This document shows positions 1-6,320 of a DNA stretch of 10,500 bases, piece after piece. Position numbers and translations under genes: made by a program. The stretch lies in NCBI GenBank assembly GCA_027311185.1, contig DAICZK010000045.1, forward strand, positions 1-10,500. The letters are read 5' to 3'. Within the stretch, counting starts at the first letter, position 1; every line of letters begins with the position of its first letter. Source of the stretch: Sulfuriferula sp. Its GTDB lineage: Bacteria; Pseudomonadota; Gammaproteobacteria; Burkholderiales; Sulfuriferulaceae. The notes beneath the pieces were generated by a model, which saw only the letters and a program-made list of their open reading frames with translations, made no database searches and was not told where the DNA came from.

Positions 1-170
1 GCGTCAATTTATGCAAAATCCGGGTTAGGTAAGGTAAACAGAGTGTACCTTCATGGCAAACCTTTATCAGCAAGCCTTGTGCCAAACCCTATTTATATAC
101 GCAACACAATGATTATAAATTAGTAATTAGAATGCATTGGCGCATTTTCAAAACGTCATCAAGTAGACAC

Positions 171-182
171 ATTGTTAACAAT
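171..182. repeat. Perfect 12-bp palindrome ATTGTTAACAAT
   Basis: This perfect palindrome lies exactly where the AT-rich left end gives way to GC-rich sequence. It could be an operator for a gene outside the window to the left or for the transport operon. I do not recognise a known consensus, and in AT-rich DNA chance is a real alternative. Confidence 0.3.
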
Positions 183-270
183 TTGCGCGACAAGCGGTAG
201 CTCGCTCCCGCGATGCACTGGGTTTCTCCCGCGCCGCTATCTGTCCGCGTCGCACCGCCTGGCAAATCCG

Positions 271-284
271 ATTCGGTGCCGAAT
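271..284. repeat. Perfect 14-bp dyad ATTCGG-TG-CCGAAT
   Basis: The perfect 6-bp arms are separated by TG. Part of it, TTCGGTGCC, recurs at about 364-372. It lies 42 bases upstream of the NtrC-like site. It is a possible regulator-binding site with no recognised consensus. Confidence 0.3.
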
Positions 285-325
285 ACAACGCGGCGGCTAT
301 CTTTGCATCGAATATCGAAAATGCG

Positions 326-342
326 TGCAACGAATTGGTGCG
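326..342 (+). promoter_or_regulatory. Candidate NtrC-type enhancer site
   Basis: The 17 bases TGCAACGAATTGGTGCG match the NtrC consensus TGCACC-N5-GGTGCA (6-5-6 layout) at 10 of the 12 defined positions. The site lies about 270 bases upstream of the start expected from the sigma-54 promoter at 582-598, a workable though rather long distance for an enhancer. NtrC is the response regulator that activates sigma-54 promoters under nitrogen limitation. I saw only this one good site and no clear second one, while NtrC often binds pairs, so the assignment is an inference. Confidence 0.5.
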
Positions 343-488
343 TGCCGATATAAAAACCTCCTCTTTCGGTGCCATACACCCTGCTGTTGTCATGACGAGC
401 CATTTAATAGTGCGGGATCAGCGCCAACTCAGGGAGCTAATGGTGTTGCTCAGGCGAAGCCCAACGGCGATCACGCTTCGGGCGACAA

Positions 489-500
489 TGTGTCGACACA
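489..500. repeat. Palindrome TGTGTCGACACA, core repeated at 609-616
   Basis: This is a perfect 12-bp palindrome. Its central 8 bases, TGTCGACA, occur again at 609-616, at the transcription start expected from the sigma-54 promoter. The two cores are 118 bases apart, on either side of the promoter. The arrangement could suit a repressor binding two sites, but the role is an inference. Confidence 0.35.
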
Positions 501-581
501 ATGTACGCACAACAGGCCCGCCCCTTCTGTCTTGAGCGCACGTTTGCCGCGCCCAAAGCCGCAAAAGCACACGCCCAGCGC

Positions 582-598
582 CTGGCATGTTTGTTGCT
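582..598 (+). promoter_or_regulatory. Sigma-54 (-24/-12) promoter of the transport operon
   Basis: The sequence CTGGCATGTTTGTTGCT matches the RpoN consensus YTGGCACG-N4-TTGCW with one difference (T for C in the -24 block). The invariant GG (584-585) and GC (596-597) are separated by exactly 10 bases, as required. Transcription would begin near base 609, giving a leader of about 170 nt before the ATG at 780. RpoN promoters need an enhancer-binding activator, and the NtrC-like dyad at 326-342 is the best visible candidate. The strand and position fit expression of the downstream four-gene cluster. Confidence 0.7.
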
Positions 599-677
599 GA
601 TTGTCCACTGTCGACATAAGAAACGGTCAGTGCAAGCGCCATCGCGTCGGACAAACCGGAATTACGCAGCGACGCTG

Positions 678-706
678 GCCCTGGCGGAGTTGTCGGTACG
701 CGGGGC
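678..706 (+). other. Leader hairpin in the 5' untranslated region
   Basis: Within the predicted leader, GCCC-T-G-GCG (678-686) can pair with CGC-G-GGGC (699-706). This gives eight pairs including one G-U and one bulged G, with a 12-base loop. No run of T follows, so it is not an intrinsic terminator. Nearby, CGCTGG (673-678) could instead pair with CCAGCG (735-740). A role in attenuation is possible, but nothing seen here proves one. Confidence 0.25.
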
Positions 707-779
707 AGCATGAGATTAATTCAAGATGGTTTGCCCAGCGACCACGGCAATAAACACATTTTTTGCGGAGCAGCTTTTT

Positions 780-2129
780 ATGTCCAGTTTTGACGATCCT
801 TTCGATCCAGACTTCGCACTCTCCGGCCAAGGCTGCACTTGCGGAGGCCACCGCAGCGAACCCGAGCATGAGCGCGACGAAGACGCGCGAATCGGCCGGG
901 TGGTCGAGTCTACCTTGATGCGCGCGCTGTTTCCTCATAACGAAACCCGCCGCAATTTCATTCGCGCCGTCGGCGCCGGCACCGCACCGGCGGCTATATC
1001 GACTATTTTTCCGCTAGCCGCTGCCAAAGCGCTTGCCGCAGACCGCGCGCCGCTGGAAAAAGCAGCGCTTAAAATCGGTTTCGTTCCCATCAGTTGCGCA
1101 ACCCACATCATCATGGCGGCGCCGATGGGTTTCTATGCACGCGAAGACCTGAATGTGTCGCTGCTCAAAACAGCAGGCTGGGCCGTGGTGCGCGACAAGG
1201 TACTCGACCGCGAATACGACGTCTCGCACATACTCTCGCCCATGCCGCTTGCCATCAGCCCGGGATTGGGATCAGAGCCGAAAGCCGTCAATGTGGCAGC
1301 CATCGAAAATATCAATGGCCAGGCCATTACCTTACATGTCAAACACAAGAACCAACTCGACCCCCGGCAGTGGAAGGGATTGACATTCGGTCTGCCGTTC
1401 GATTACTCCATGCACAATCTGCTGCTGCGCTATTATCTCGCTGAACACGGACTGGACCCCGACCACGATGTTGCTTTACGCATCATGTCCCCGCCCGATA
1501 TGGTCGCCAATCTGCGAGCCGGCAACATAGACGGTTTTCTCGGCCCCGAACCCTTCAATCAGCGTGCCGTATACGAAGGTGTAGGTTATATTCACACGCT
1601 CTCGCGCGATATCTGGGCCGGACATCCGTGCTGCGCTTTCGGCGTAACGCAGGAGTTCACACAAAAATATCCCAACACCTACGCCGCGCTGTTCCGCGCC
1701 ATCGCCAGCGCCACCGACTACGCGCACAAGCCGGAGAACCGCGGCGACATTATCCAGGCCATCGCGCCCGCAAATTATCTGAACCAGCCCATTCCGGTAC
1801 TCGAACAGGTGATGACCGGGCATTTTGCCGATGGCCAGGGTCATGTACGCAACGTCCCGGACCGGATCGACTTCGATCCGTTTCCATGGCAGTCGATGGC
1901 CGTCTGGATGCTCACGCAACTCAAACGCTGGGGCTATCTCAAGGGGGAAATCAATTACCGGCAGGTGGCGGAAAAGGTCTTCCTCGCGACCGATGCGCGC
2001 CAGCGCCTGAAGCAGATGGGACTACCGTCGCCTGCCAGCAATTACGCACAATACATGATCATGGGCAAGGCATTCGATTCGACCAAACCCGAGAAATATC
2101 TCCAGTCGTTCAAGATCAGGAAGACATGA
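780..2129 (+). CDS. nrtA: NrtA/CmpA-family ABC transporter substrate-binding protein, Tat-exported
   Basis: This 449-residue protein is the periplasmic binding component of an ABC importer of the nitrate/nitrite/cyanate/bicarbonate family. ATG 780 is preferred over the in-frame ATG 726 because GCGGAG (765-770) sits 9 bases upstream. Residues 1-56 form a hydrophilic leader with Cys19-Thr-Cys21-Gly-Gly-His24 and an acidic stretch. A twin-arginine motif, TRRNFIR (56-62), follows, with a hydrophobic core to about 82 and a likely cleavage after ALA (84-86). The mature part begins with an LKIGFVPISCATHIIMA-type segment, holds the family-typical GWAVVRDK and FDYSMHNLLLRYYLAEHGLDPD segments, and contains a Cys284-Cys285 pair. 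It starts a tight operon with permease, ATPase and porin. The family is secure. The substrate is inferred to be nitrate or nitrite from the subfamily and the sigma-54/NtrC-like upstream signals. Bicarbonate (CmpA) or cyanate cannot be excluded. Confidence 0.9.
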   Translation: MSSFDDPFDPDFALSGQGCTCGGHRSEPEHERDEDARIGRVVESTLMRALFPHNETRRNFIRAVGAGTAPAAISTIFPLAAAKALAADRAPLEKAALKIGFVPISCATHIIMAAPMGFYAREDLNVSLLKTAGWAVVRDKVLDREYDVSHILSPMPLAISPGLGSEPKAVNVAAIENINGQAITLHVKHKNQLDPRQWKGLTFGLPFDYSMHNLLLRYYLAEHGLDPDHDVALRIMSPPDMVANLRAGNIDGFLGPEPFNQRAVYEGVGYIHTLSRDIWAGHPCCAFGVTQEFTQKYPNTYAALFRAIASATDYAHKPENRGDIIQAIAPANYLNQPIPVLEQVMTGHFADGQGHVRNVPDRIDFDPFPWQSMAVWMLTQLKRWGYLKGEINYRQVAEKVFLATDARQRLKQMGLPSPASNYAQYMIMGKAFDSTKPEKYLQSFKIRKT

Positions 2130-2131
2130 CC

Positions 2132-2971
2132 ATGGCCCGATCACTCGATTTCAAGGCACTGATTCTGTCGCTCGGCCTGTTGGCCGTGCTCGTGTTCGCC
2201 TGGTACCAGGCGACCTTGCCGCAGGCCACCCCAGCGGCCAGCGCAAACCCGGAATACACGGCGTTGATGGGCGGCAATTCAGTGGCGAAATCGGGCATGC
2301 CCACCCCGGCCGAGTTCGCTCGCACCTTCCGTCGCCAACTGGCCCATCCGTTCTACGACCATGGCCCGAACGACAAGGGTATCGGCATCGAGCTCGGCTA
2401 CTCGCTGGCGCGGGTGCTGGCCGGGTTTACGCTGGCGGCGCTGTTTGCCATCCCGCTGGGTTTCGTGCTCGGCATGTCGCCACTGATGCAGCGCGCCTTC
2501 AATCCTTATATCCAGCTGCTCAAACCGATCTCGCCGCTGGCGTGGATGCCGCTGGCGCTCTACACCATCAAGGATGCTTCGGCCTCGGCGATTTTCGTAA
2601 TCTTCATCTGCTCGCTGTGGCCAATGTTGAGCAATACCGCCCGGGGCGTGGCGACGGTCAAGCGCGACTGGCTCAATGTAGCAAAAACACTGGAAATGTC
2701 GGTATGGCGTACAGCATTGCGGGTCATCCTGCCTGCTGCTGCTCCGACCATCCTGATCGGGATGCGCATATCGATGGGAATTGCGTGGCTGGTCATCGTG
2801 GCGGCGGAAATGCTGGTGGGAGGCACCGGCATCGGCTACTTCGTCTGGAACGAGTGGAATAACCTCAGTCTCACCAACGTCCTGTTCGCCGTCCTCATGA
2901 TCGGCCTGGTCGGACTGTTGCTGGATCTGATATTCGGCGGGCTGTCGCGGCTCGTCGCCTACGAAGACTGA
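2132..2971 (+). CDS. nrtB: NrtB-type ABC transporter permease
   Basis: This 279-residue inner-membrane permease belongs to the BPD_transp_1 family (NrtB/SsuC/TauC type) and forms the channel that receives substrate from the binding protein. One N-terminal membrane segment lies at about 7-26. A polar periplasmic stretch follows (about 30-85), then five further hydrophobic segments to about 272. The cytoplasmic EAA-like coupling loop, which contacts the ATPase, is at about 184-205 (AKTLEMSVWRTALRVILPAA, with the conserved LP). ATG 2132 is chosen because AGGAAG (2118-2123) is 8 bases upstream. ATG 2126 overlaps the previous stop as ATGA and would add two residues, which is also plausible. Either way it is translationally coupled to the binding-protein gene. 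Family confidence is high, and substrate is inherited from the context. Confidence 0.9.
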   Translation: MARSLDFKALILSLGLLAVLVFAWYQATLPQATPAASANPEYTALMGGNSVAKSGMPTPAEFARTFRRQLAHPFYDHGPNDKGIGIELGYSLARVLAGFTLAALFAIPLGFVLGMSPLMQRAFNPYIQLLKPISPLAWMPLALYTIKDASASAIFVIFICSLWPMLSNTARGVATVKRDWLNVAKTLEMSVWRTALRVILPAAAPTILIGMRISMGIAWLVIVAAEMLVGGTGIGYFVWNEWNNLSLTNVLFAVLMIGLVGLLLDLIFGGLSRLVAYED

Positions 2972-2983
2972 GAGCACATAATC

Positions 2984-3898
2984 ATGTCCAGCGATTTTCT
3001 GACCGTAGAAGGCTTGAGCCGAACTTTTCCCGCGCGTCGCGGCGAGGCACCGCCGGCGGTCTTCGATGACATCTATTTCAGCATCGGCAAGGGCGAAGTC
3101 GTCTGCATTATAGGTCATTCCGGCTGCGGCAAGTCGACCATCCTCAATATCCTGGCAGGACTGGACCAACCCAGCGCCGGGGTGGTGATCATGGATGGGC
3201 GCGAGGTAGTCGGCCCGAGCCTGGATCGCGGCGTCGTGTTTCAAGGCCACGCCCTGCTACCCTGGCTGTCGGTCAGAAAGAACATCGAATTTGCGGTGCG
3301 CTCGCGTTGGCCGAACTGGTCGGGAGCAATACTCGACAGCCATTGCCAGCGTTTCGTCGACCTGGTCGGTCTCAACGGCTCGGAACACAAAAATCCGTCC
3401 GCGTTGTCGGGCGGTATGAAACAGCGCGTCGGCATCGCGCGCGCTTTCTCCATTCAGCCCAAGATGTTGCTGCTCGACGAACCTTTCGGCGCGCTCGATG
3501 CGTTAACCCGCGGCACAATACAGGACGAGCTGCTCAAGATATGCGCCGTTACCGGGCAGACCGTGTTCATGATTACCCACGATGTCGATGAAGCCATCTT
3601 GCTGTCGGACCGAATCATACTGATGACCAACGGTCCACGCGCCAGGATTGCCGAAATCGTGATCAACACCCTGCCGCGCAACCGCGCGCGCAGCGATATG
3701 CACAAAAATCCGCAGTACTACCGCATTCGCAACCACCTGGTCGATTTTCTGGTCAGCCGCTCGCGCGATCTGGCGCTCGCGCCCGCCAGAGACAGCGACC
3801 CGCGCCACCCGCCGCAAGTCCGGCCCGGCGAGGCAAACGACGAACCGCCTGCCGATTCGCTACCTGCGAAAAAGCAACCTGCTCTGCAATTAGCATGA
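2984..3898 (+). CDS. nrtD: NrtD-type ABC transporter ATP-binding protein
   Basis: This 304-residue cytoplasmic ATPase powers the importer. It has Walker A GHSGCGKST (44-52), Q-loop Gln87, signature LSGGM (141-145), Walker B MLLLDE (161-166), D-loop GALD and switch His199. The string FGALDALTRGTIQDELLKI is typical of the NrtCD/SsuB/TauB group. It is a stand-alone ATPase, with no binding-protein domain fused at the C-terminus as in cyanobacterial NrtC. From about residue 262 there is a tail of some 40 residues rich in Pro, Ala, Arg and Asp that lies beyond the usual end of the family and looks disordered. The ATG at 2984 follows the permease stop by 12 bases, with GAGAG (2970-2974) as a modest ribosome binding site. 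It belongs to the same operon. Confidence 0.92.
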   Translation: MSSDFLTVEGLSRTFPARRGEAPPAVFDDIYFSIGKGEVVCIIGHSGCGKSTILNILAGLDQPSAGVVIMDGREVVGPSLDRGVVFQGHALLPWLSVRKNIEFAVRSRWPNWSGAILDSHCQRFVDLVGLNGSEHKNPSALSGGMKQRVGIARAFSIQPKMLLLDEPFGALDALTRGTIQDELLKICAVTGQTVFMITHDVDEAILLSDRIILMTNGPRARIAEIVINTLPRNRARSDMHKNPQYYRIRNHLVDFLVSRSRDLALAPARDSDPRHPPQVRPGEANDEPPADSLPAKKQPALQLA

Positions 3899-3947
3899 TC
3901 CGTTCAACCAGTTCACCCTCACACTAACAACAAGGAGCTCGCACACC

Positions 3948-5228
3948 ATGATGAACATTCAATCTGGCAGCCGTATTCGTCAATCGTTGCTTGGCGCCGC
4001 ACTGATCGCATCCGGCAGCATGTCGGCGCATGCCGATTGGCTTTCCGATGCGATTGAAGGCGGCACGCCCGACCTGCAATTGCGTCCGCGCTACGAATTC
4101 GTGCAACAGAACGGCAAACCTAACGACGCGAGCGCATTTACCATGCGCACCCTGCTCGGTTACAGCATCAAGCCCGTGGACGATTTCGGCGCCATGCTGC
4201 AATTCATCAACGTAGCCAATCTTGGCGCCGCGGATTACAACAGCACGGCCAATGGCCGCACAGCCTATCCGGTAGTTGCCGATCCAGCCCGCTCGGCGGT
4301 CAATCAGGCGTTTCTGAGCTACGCGGGCATACCCGATACCCAGGCCAAGCTCGGGCGCCAGATCATCATACTGGACAACGCGCGTTTTGTCGGCAACGTC
4401 GATTTCCGCCAGAACATGCAGACGTTCGACGGCTTCACCGTCATCAACAACAGCCTGCCCAAAACGGCGTTATTCGCTTCTCATATCATTCACACCAACG
4501 CCAGCTACGCCAACGCCGAAACGCCGGTAGGCAGCAATCTGCAACCTGTGCGCGTCGATCTGCTGCATGCCGACTACACGCCGGTCAAGGATACCGACCT
4601 CGTGGCGTATGATTATTTTTACCAGGATCTGAGCGTCCCGGCCAATGCGCCCAGCAATATTTCCGACAGCACGGCTGGCTTGCGCGCAGACGGCTCTGCC
4701 CCTCTGGACAGCCGCGTCAAATTGCTCTACACCGCCGAATATGCAAAGCAACGCGGCTATGCAGGCGGCAGAAGTGGCATAGATGCCGATTACATGCATT
4801 TCGGCGGCGGGGTCGGTTTCGGCGATATTTACGCGCGGCTGGACTATGAAGTGTTGGGTAGCAACAGCAACGGCACTTACGGTCTGCAAACCCCGCTTGC
4901 TACCAAACATTCCTTCAGTGGCTGGGCCGACATGTTTCTGGTCACGCCGGGAACGGGACTCAGGGATCTCTACGCCACGGTGGGCGGGACACTCGCCAAA
5001 GTCCAGCTGTTAACGACCTACCGCGATTACCATGCAGACTATAACAGCGTCCACTTCGGTTCGGAATGGGATGCGTCTGCCGCCTACCCGCTCGACAAAC
5101 ATCTGCTCGTCAGCCTGATCTTCGCCAGCTATCGGGCCAGCGACGGCGCTGGCGGCAACTTCCCCGGCACCTTGGCACCCAACGTCGACACGCAGAAAAC
5201 CTGGCTTATGCTCGCGTACAATTACTGA
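3948..5228 (+). CDS. Outer-membrane porin, alginate-export/Opr-like family
   Basis: This 426-residue protein is a predicted outer-membrane beta-barrel. It has a Sec signal peptide (1-29, cleavage after SAHA before Asp30). The body alternates polar and aromatic residues as beta strands do, and the final residues MLAYNY end in the aromatic residue used for barrel assembly. The segment KLGRQIIILDNARFVGN (starting near residue 135) with the following FRQNMQTFDG resembles the conserved core of alginate-export (AlgE-like) and related porins. ATG 3948 has AAGGAG (3932-3937) 10 bases upstream, and ATG 3951 is a near-equal alternative. Only 49 bases without a hairpin separate it from the ATPase gene, so it is probably co-transcribed. 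A likely role is to let the operon's substrate cross the outer membrane. The name does not imply alginate transport. Confidence 0.8.
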   Translation: MMNIQSGSRIRQSLLGAALIASGSMSAHADWLSDAIEGGTPDLQLRPRYEFVQQNGKPNDASAFTMRTLLGYSIKPVDDFGAMLQFINVANLGAADYNSTANGRTAYPVVADPARSAVNQAFLSYAGIPDTQAKLGRQIIILDNARFVGNVDFRQNMQTFDGFTVINNSLPKTALFASHIIHTNASYANAETPVGSNLQPVRVDLLHADYTPVKDTDLVAYDYFYQDLSVPANAPSNISDSTAGLRADGSAPLDSRVKLLYTAEYAKQRGYAGGRSGIDADYMHFGGGVGFGDIYARLDYEVLGSNSNGTYGLQTPLATKHSFSGWADMFLVTPGTGLRDLYATVGGTLAKVQLLTTYRDYHADYNSVHFGSEWDASAAYPLDKHLLVSLIFASYRASDGAGGNFPGTLAPNVDTQKTWLMLAYNY

Positions 5229-5251
5229 TCACGCAGCGGAACCCTTCTTCA

Positions 5252-5279
5252 GTCTCGGCGCCCGTTCGGACGCCGAGAC
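5252..5279. terminator. Strong hairpin between convergent genes, probable shared terminator
   Basis: The arms GTCTCGGCG (5252-5260) and CGCCGAGAC (5271-5279) pair perfectly over 9 bases. CC/GG (5262-5263 with 5268-5269) adds two more pairs across one mismatch and closes a GTTC loop. It lies 23 bases after the porin stop and 7 bases from the stop of the minus-strand DUF1345 gene, so it can serve both transcripts. No T-run follows on either strand, so it is not a textbook intrinsic terminator. It may work with Rho or as a 3'-end stabilising stem. Confidence 0.6.
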
Positions 5280-5286
5280 CGGGACG

Positions 5287-5964
5287 TCAGATCATCCCGG
5301 CCAGGAGATTGACGCTCAGCGCAAGCACGGCAACATTAAAACCGAAGGACAGCACGCCATGAGCCAGCGCCAGACGCCGCATGGTACGGGAAGTGACTGC
5401 TATATCGGATACTTGCGAGGTCATGCCGATGACGAAGGAAAAATAAGCAAAATCGAGATAATCCGGTTCCCGCTGACCGGGAAAGGCCAGCCCGCCAGTT
5501 TCTGTCGCGCGCGCTCCCCTGCCGCCCGCGTAATAACGATGGGCGTAGTGAAAAGCGAAGCGGGTATGCACCAGCAGCCAGGAAAACGCCAGGGCGAGGA
5601 ACGACAGCGCGAAGTGCAGTGCTTTTTTCCAGGCGGGCAATCCATGGCCGCTTTTGTACATGAATGCCAGCGCGGCGATGCTGACGCAGGCTGCGCCCAA
5701 TACCAGCAGCAGTATCGCCCTGCTGCTTTGACCCTTAACGGTGCTGGAGCGGGTGGTCTGCGCATCGGCGCCCGCCATCGTTATCCACGCAAGCAAGAGA
5801 TAAATTCCCGCCGCCGCATCCCAGCTGGCGATGCCGCGCGTGGCAAACAGCGTAAAAGGGGACAGCAGGAAATAGGCTGCCACGCCCGTGACGCACGCCA
5901 GGGCGAAGCGGTGCCGGGCGTTAAGCTGTCTTATGCGCCGTTGCAGTAGATTGGTCATTGTCAT
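5287..5964 (-). CDS. DUF1345 inner-membrane protein of unknown function
   Basis: This is a 225-residue integral membrane protein of the DUF1345 family, for which I know no established biochemical role. Hydrophobic segments lie at about 20-40, 50-66, 83-102, 115-137, 172-190 and 200-223. The family's most recognisable part is the C-terminal third, DYLDFAYFSFVIGMTSQVSDI (about 168-188), followed by TSRTMRRLALAHGVLSFGFN. A hydrophilic loop with HRYYAGG lies near 142-148. The frame stays open to 6093, but the extra 43 residues are Cys-rich and unlike the family. ATG 5964 (MTMTNLL) or ATG 5958 (MTNLL) is therefore the likely start, and neither has a clear ribosome binding site. It faces the porin gene tail to tail and diverges from the cardiolipin synthase gene. 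Confidence 0.82.
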   Translation of the reverse strand: MTMTNLLQRRIRQLNARHRFALACVTGVAAYFLLSPFTLFATRGIASWDAAAGIYLLLAWITMAGADAQTTRSSTVKGQSSRAILLLVLGAACVSIAALAFMYKSGHGLPAWKKALHFALSFLALAFSWLLVHTRFAFHYAHRYYAGGRGARATETGGLAFPGQREPDYLDFAYFSFVIGMTSQVSDIAVTSRTMRRLALAHGVLSFGFNVAVLALSVNLLAGMI

Positions 5965-6146
5965 CACTGCCGCATTCTTTGCGCTGCTACATCCATGGTT
6001 GCTTCCCGCCTTCCAAAATAAGGTCTGTTTCCCGATCCCTGATATCCGCTGACACGCACAATCCAAGATCACTGTCCTACAGGATATACGCAATATATCA
6101 TTTCAGACAGACATCAAGGCGCTGCAGTCAGTGTGGCATGCCGTTC

Positions 6147-6176
6147 GTATTCGTTAAACGACTCGACGACGAATAC
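6147..6176. repeat. Inverted repeat, 8-bp arms, upstream of cls
   Basis: GTATTCGT (6147-6154) and ACGAATAC (6169-6176) are perfect inverted repeats separated by 14 bases. A smaller dyad TCGT-TAA-ACGA overlaps the left arm and spacer. It lies about 145 bases before the cls start. It could be an operator for a dimeric regulator or a hairpin in a leader, and no known site is recognised. Confidence 0.4.
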
Positions 6177-6216
6177 TGTAAGATAGCGCGTATCGCCAGT
6201 TCTCGCTGCCCGTCCC

Positions 6217-6231
6217 CGACAGAGGCTGTCG
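6217..6231. repeat. Small hairpin CGACAG-AGG-CTGTCG
   Basis: The perfect 6-bp arms CGACAG (6217-6222) and CTGTCG (6226-6231) flank a 3-base loop. It sits 90 bases before the cls start and lacks a T-run, so it is not a clear terminator. Function is unknown. Confidence 0.35.
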
Positions 6232-6320
6232 CTACCCACGAGCAACACTGGCGCATCGCTTTCACTTGTTCACGGCCCGAAAAAAAAGACGACCATGCCC
6301 GCTACCGCAGGATTTTATCG

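Larger units (their letters stand above)
1..581. other. Long non-coding upstream region, no gene supported
   Basis: No convincing gene lies here. Bases 1 to about 182 are clearly AT-rich, and the sequence turns GC-rich after the palindrome at 171-182. Open frames exist on both strands (for example 172-600 plus and 113-403 minus), but their translations resemble no family, are rich in Arg, Cys and Ser as expected of chance frames, and lack a well-placed ribosome binding site. The stretch holds several short dyads: ATTGTTAACAAT (171-182), ATTCGGTGCCGAAT (271-284), the NtrC-like site (326-342) and TGTGTCGACACA (489-500). I read it as a regulatory region for the downstream transport operon, possibly shared with a gene left of the window. 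Confidence 0.6.
5965..6320. other. Intergenic region between divergent genes
   Basis: I see no gene in these 356 bases. They should hold the promoters of the DUF1345 gene (minus) and the cardiolipin synthase gene (plus), but I could not find a convincing -35/-10 pair for either. Visible structure includes TCCT-AC-AGGA near 6076-6085, the 8-bp inverted repeat at 6147-6176, the hairpin at 6217-6231, and a run of eight A around 6281-6288. The open frame running through here into the synthase gene has no start with a ribosome binding site and no family resemblance. Confidence 0.5.

Noticed and set aside
113-403. 96-residue minus-strand open frame; AGGAGG at about 358-363 on that strand
   Set aside because: The Shine-Dalgarno-like string is not followed by a start codon at a usable distance, and the translation is not protein-like.
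172-600. 142-residue plus-strand open frame in the upstream region
   Set aside because: No family resemblance, no ribosome binding site, chance-like composition, and it runs over the sigma-54 promoter and NtrC-like site.
726-779. Longer start for the binding protein at ATG 726
   Set aside because: The extra 18 residues have no ribosome binding site before them. GCGGAG at 765-770 is well spaced for ATG 780.
609-779. NasR/ANTAR-type antitermination leader in the operon's 5' untranslated region
   Set aside because: I looked for paired hairpins with hexanucleotide loops having A first and G fourth and found none with a proper stem. The weak stem TTGCC/GGCAA (731-750) before the T6 at 759-764 is too short to call a terminator.
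834-857. CTCGG near the N-terminus as a lipoprotein lipobox
   Set aside because: No hydrophobic signal segment precedes these cysteines. The export signal comes later, with the twin-arginine motif.
2279-3250. 323-residue minus-strand open frame
   Set aside because: It lies antisense to the permease and ATPase genes, which carry clear family motifs. It is His/Arg/Gln-rich as expected of a shadow frame.
780-3898. Bicarbonate transporter CmpABD
   Set aside because: Not excluded by family, but the sigma-54/NtrC-like region and the subfamily favour a nitrogen source, and no carbon-fixation gene is present.
5958-6320. Extended N-terminus for cardiolipin synthase in the same open frame
   Set aside because: The added sequence is Ser/Arg/Cys-rich and overlaps the start region of the divergent DUF1345 gene. 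ATG 6321 has AGGA 8 bases upstream and begins a ClsA-like anchor.
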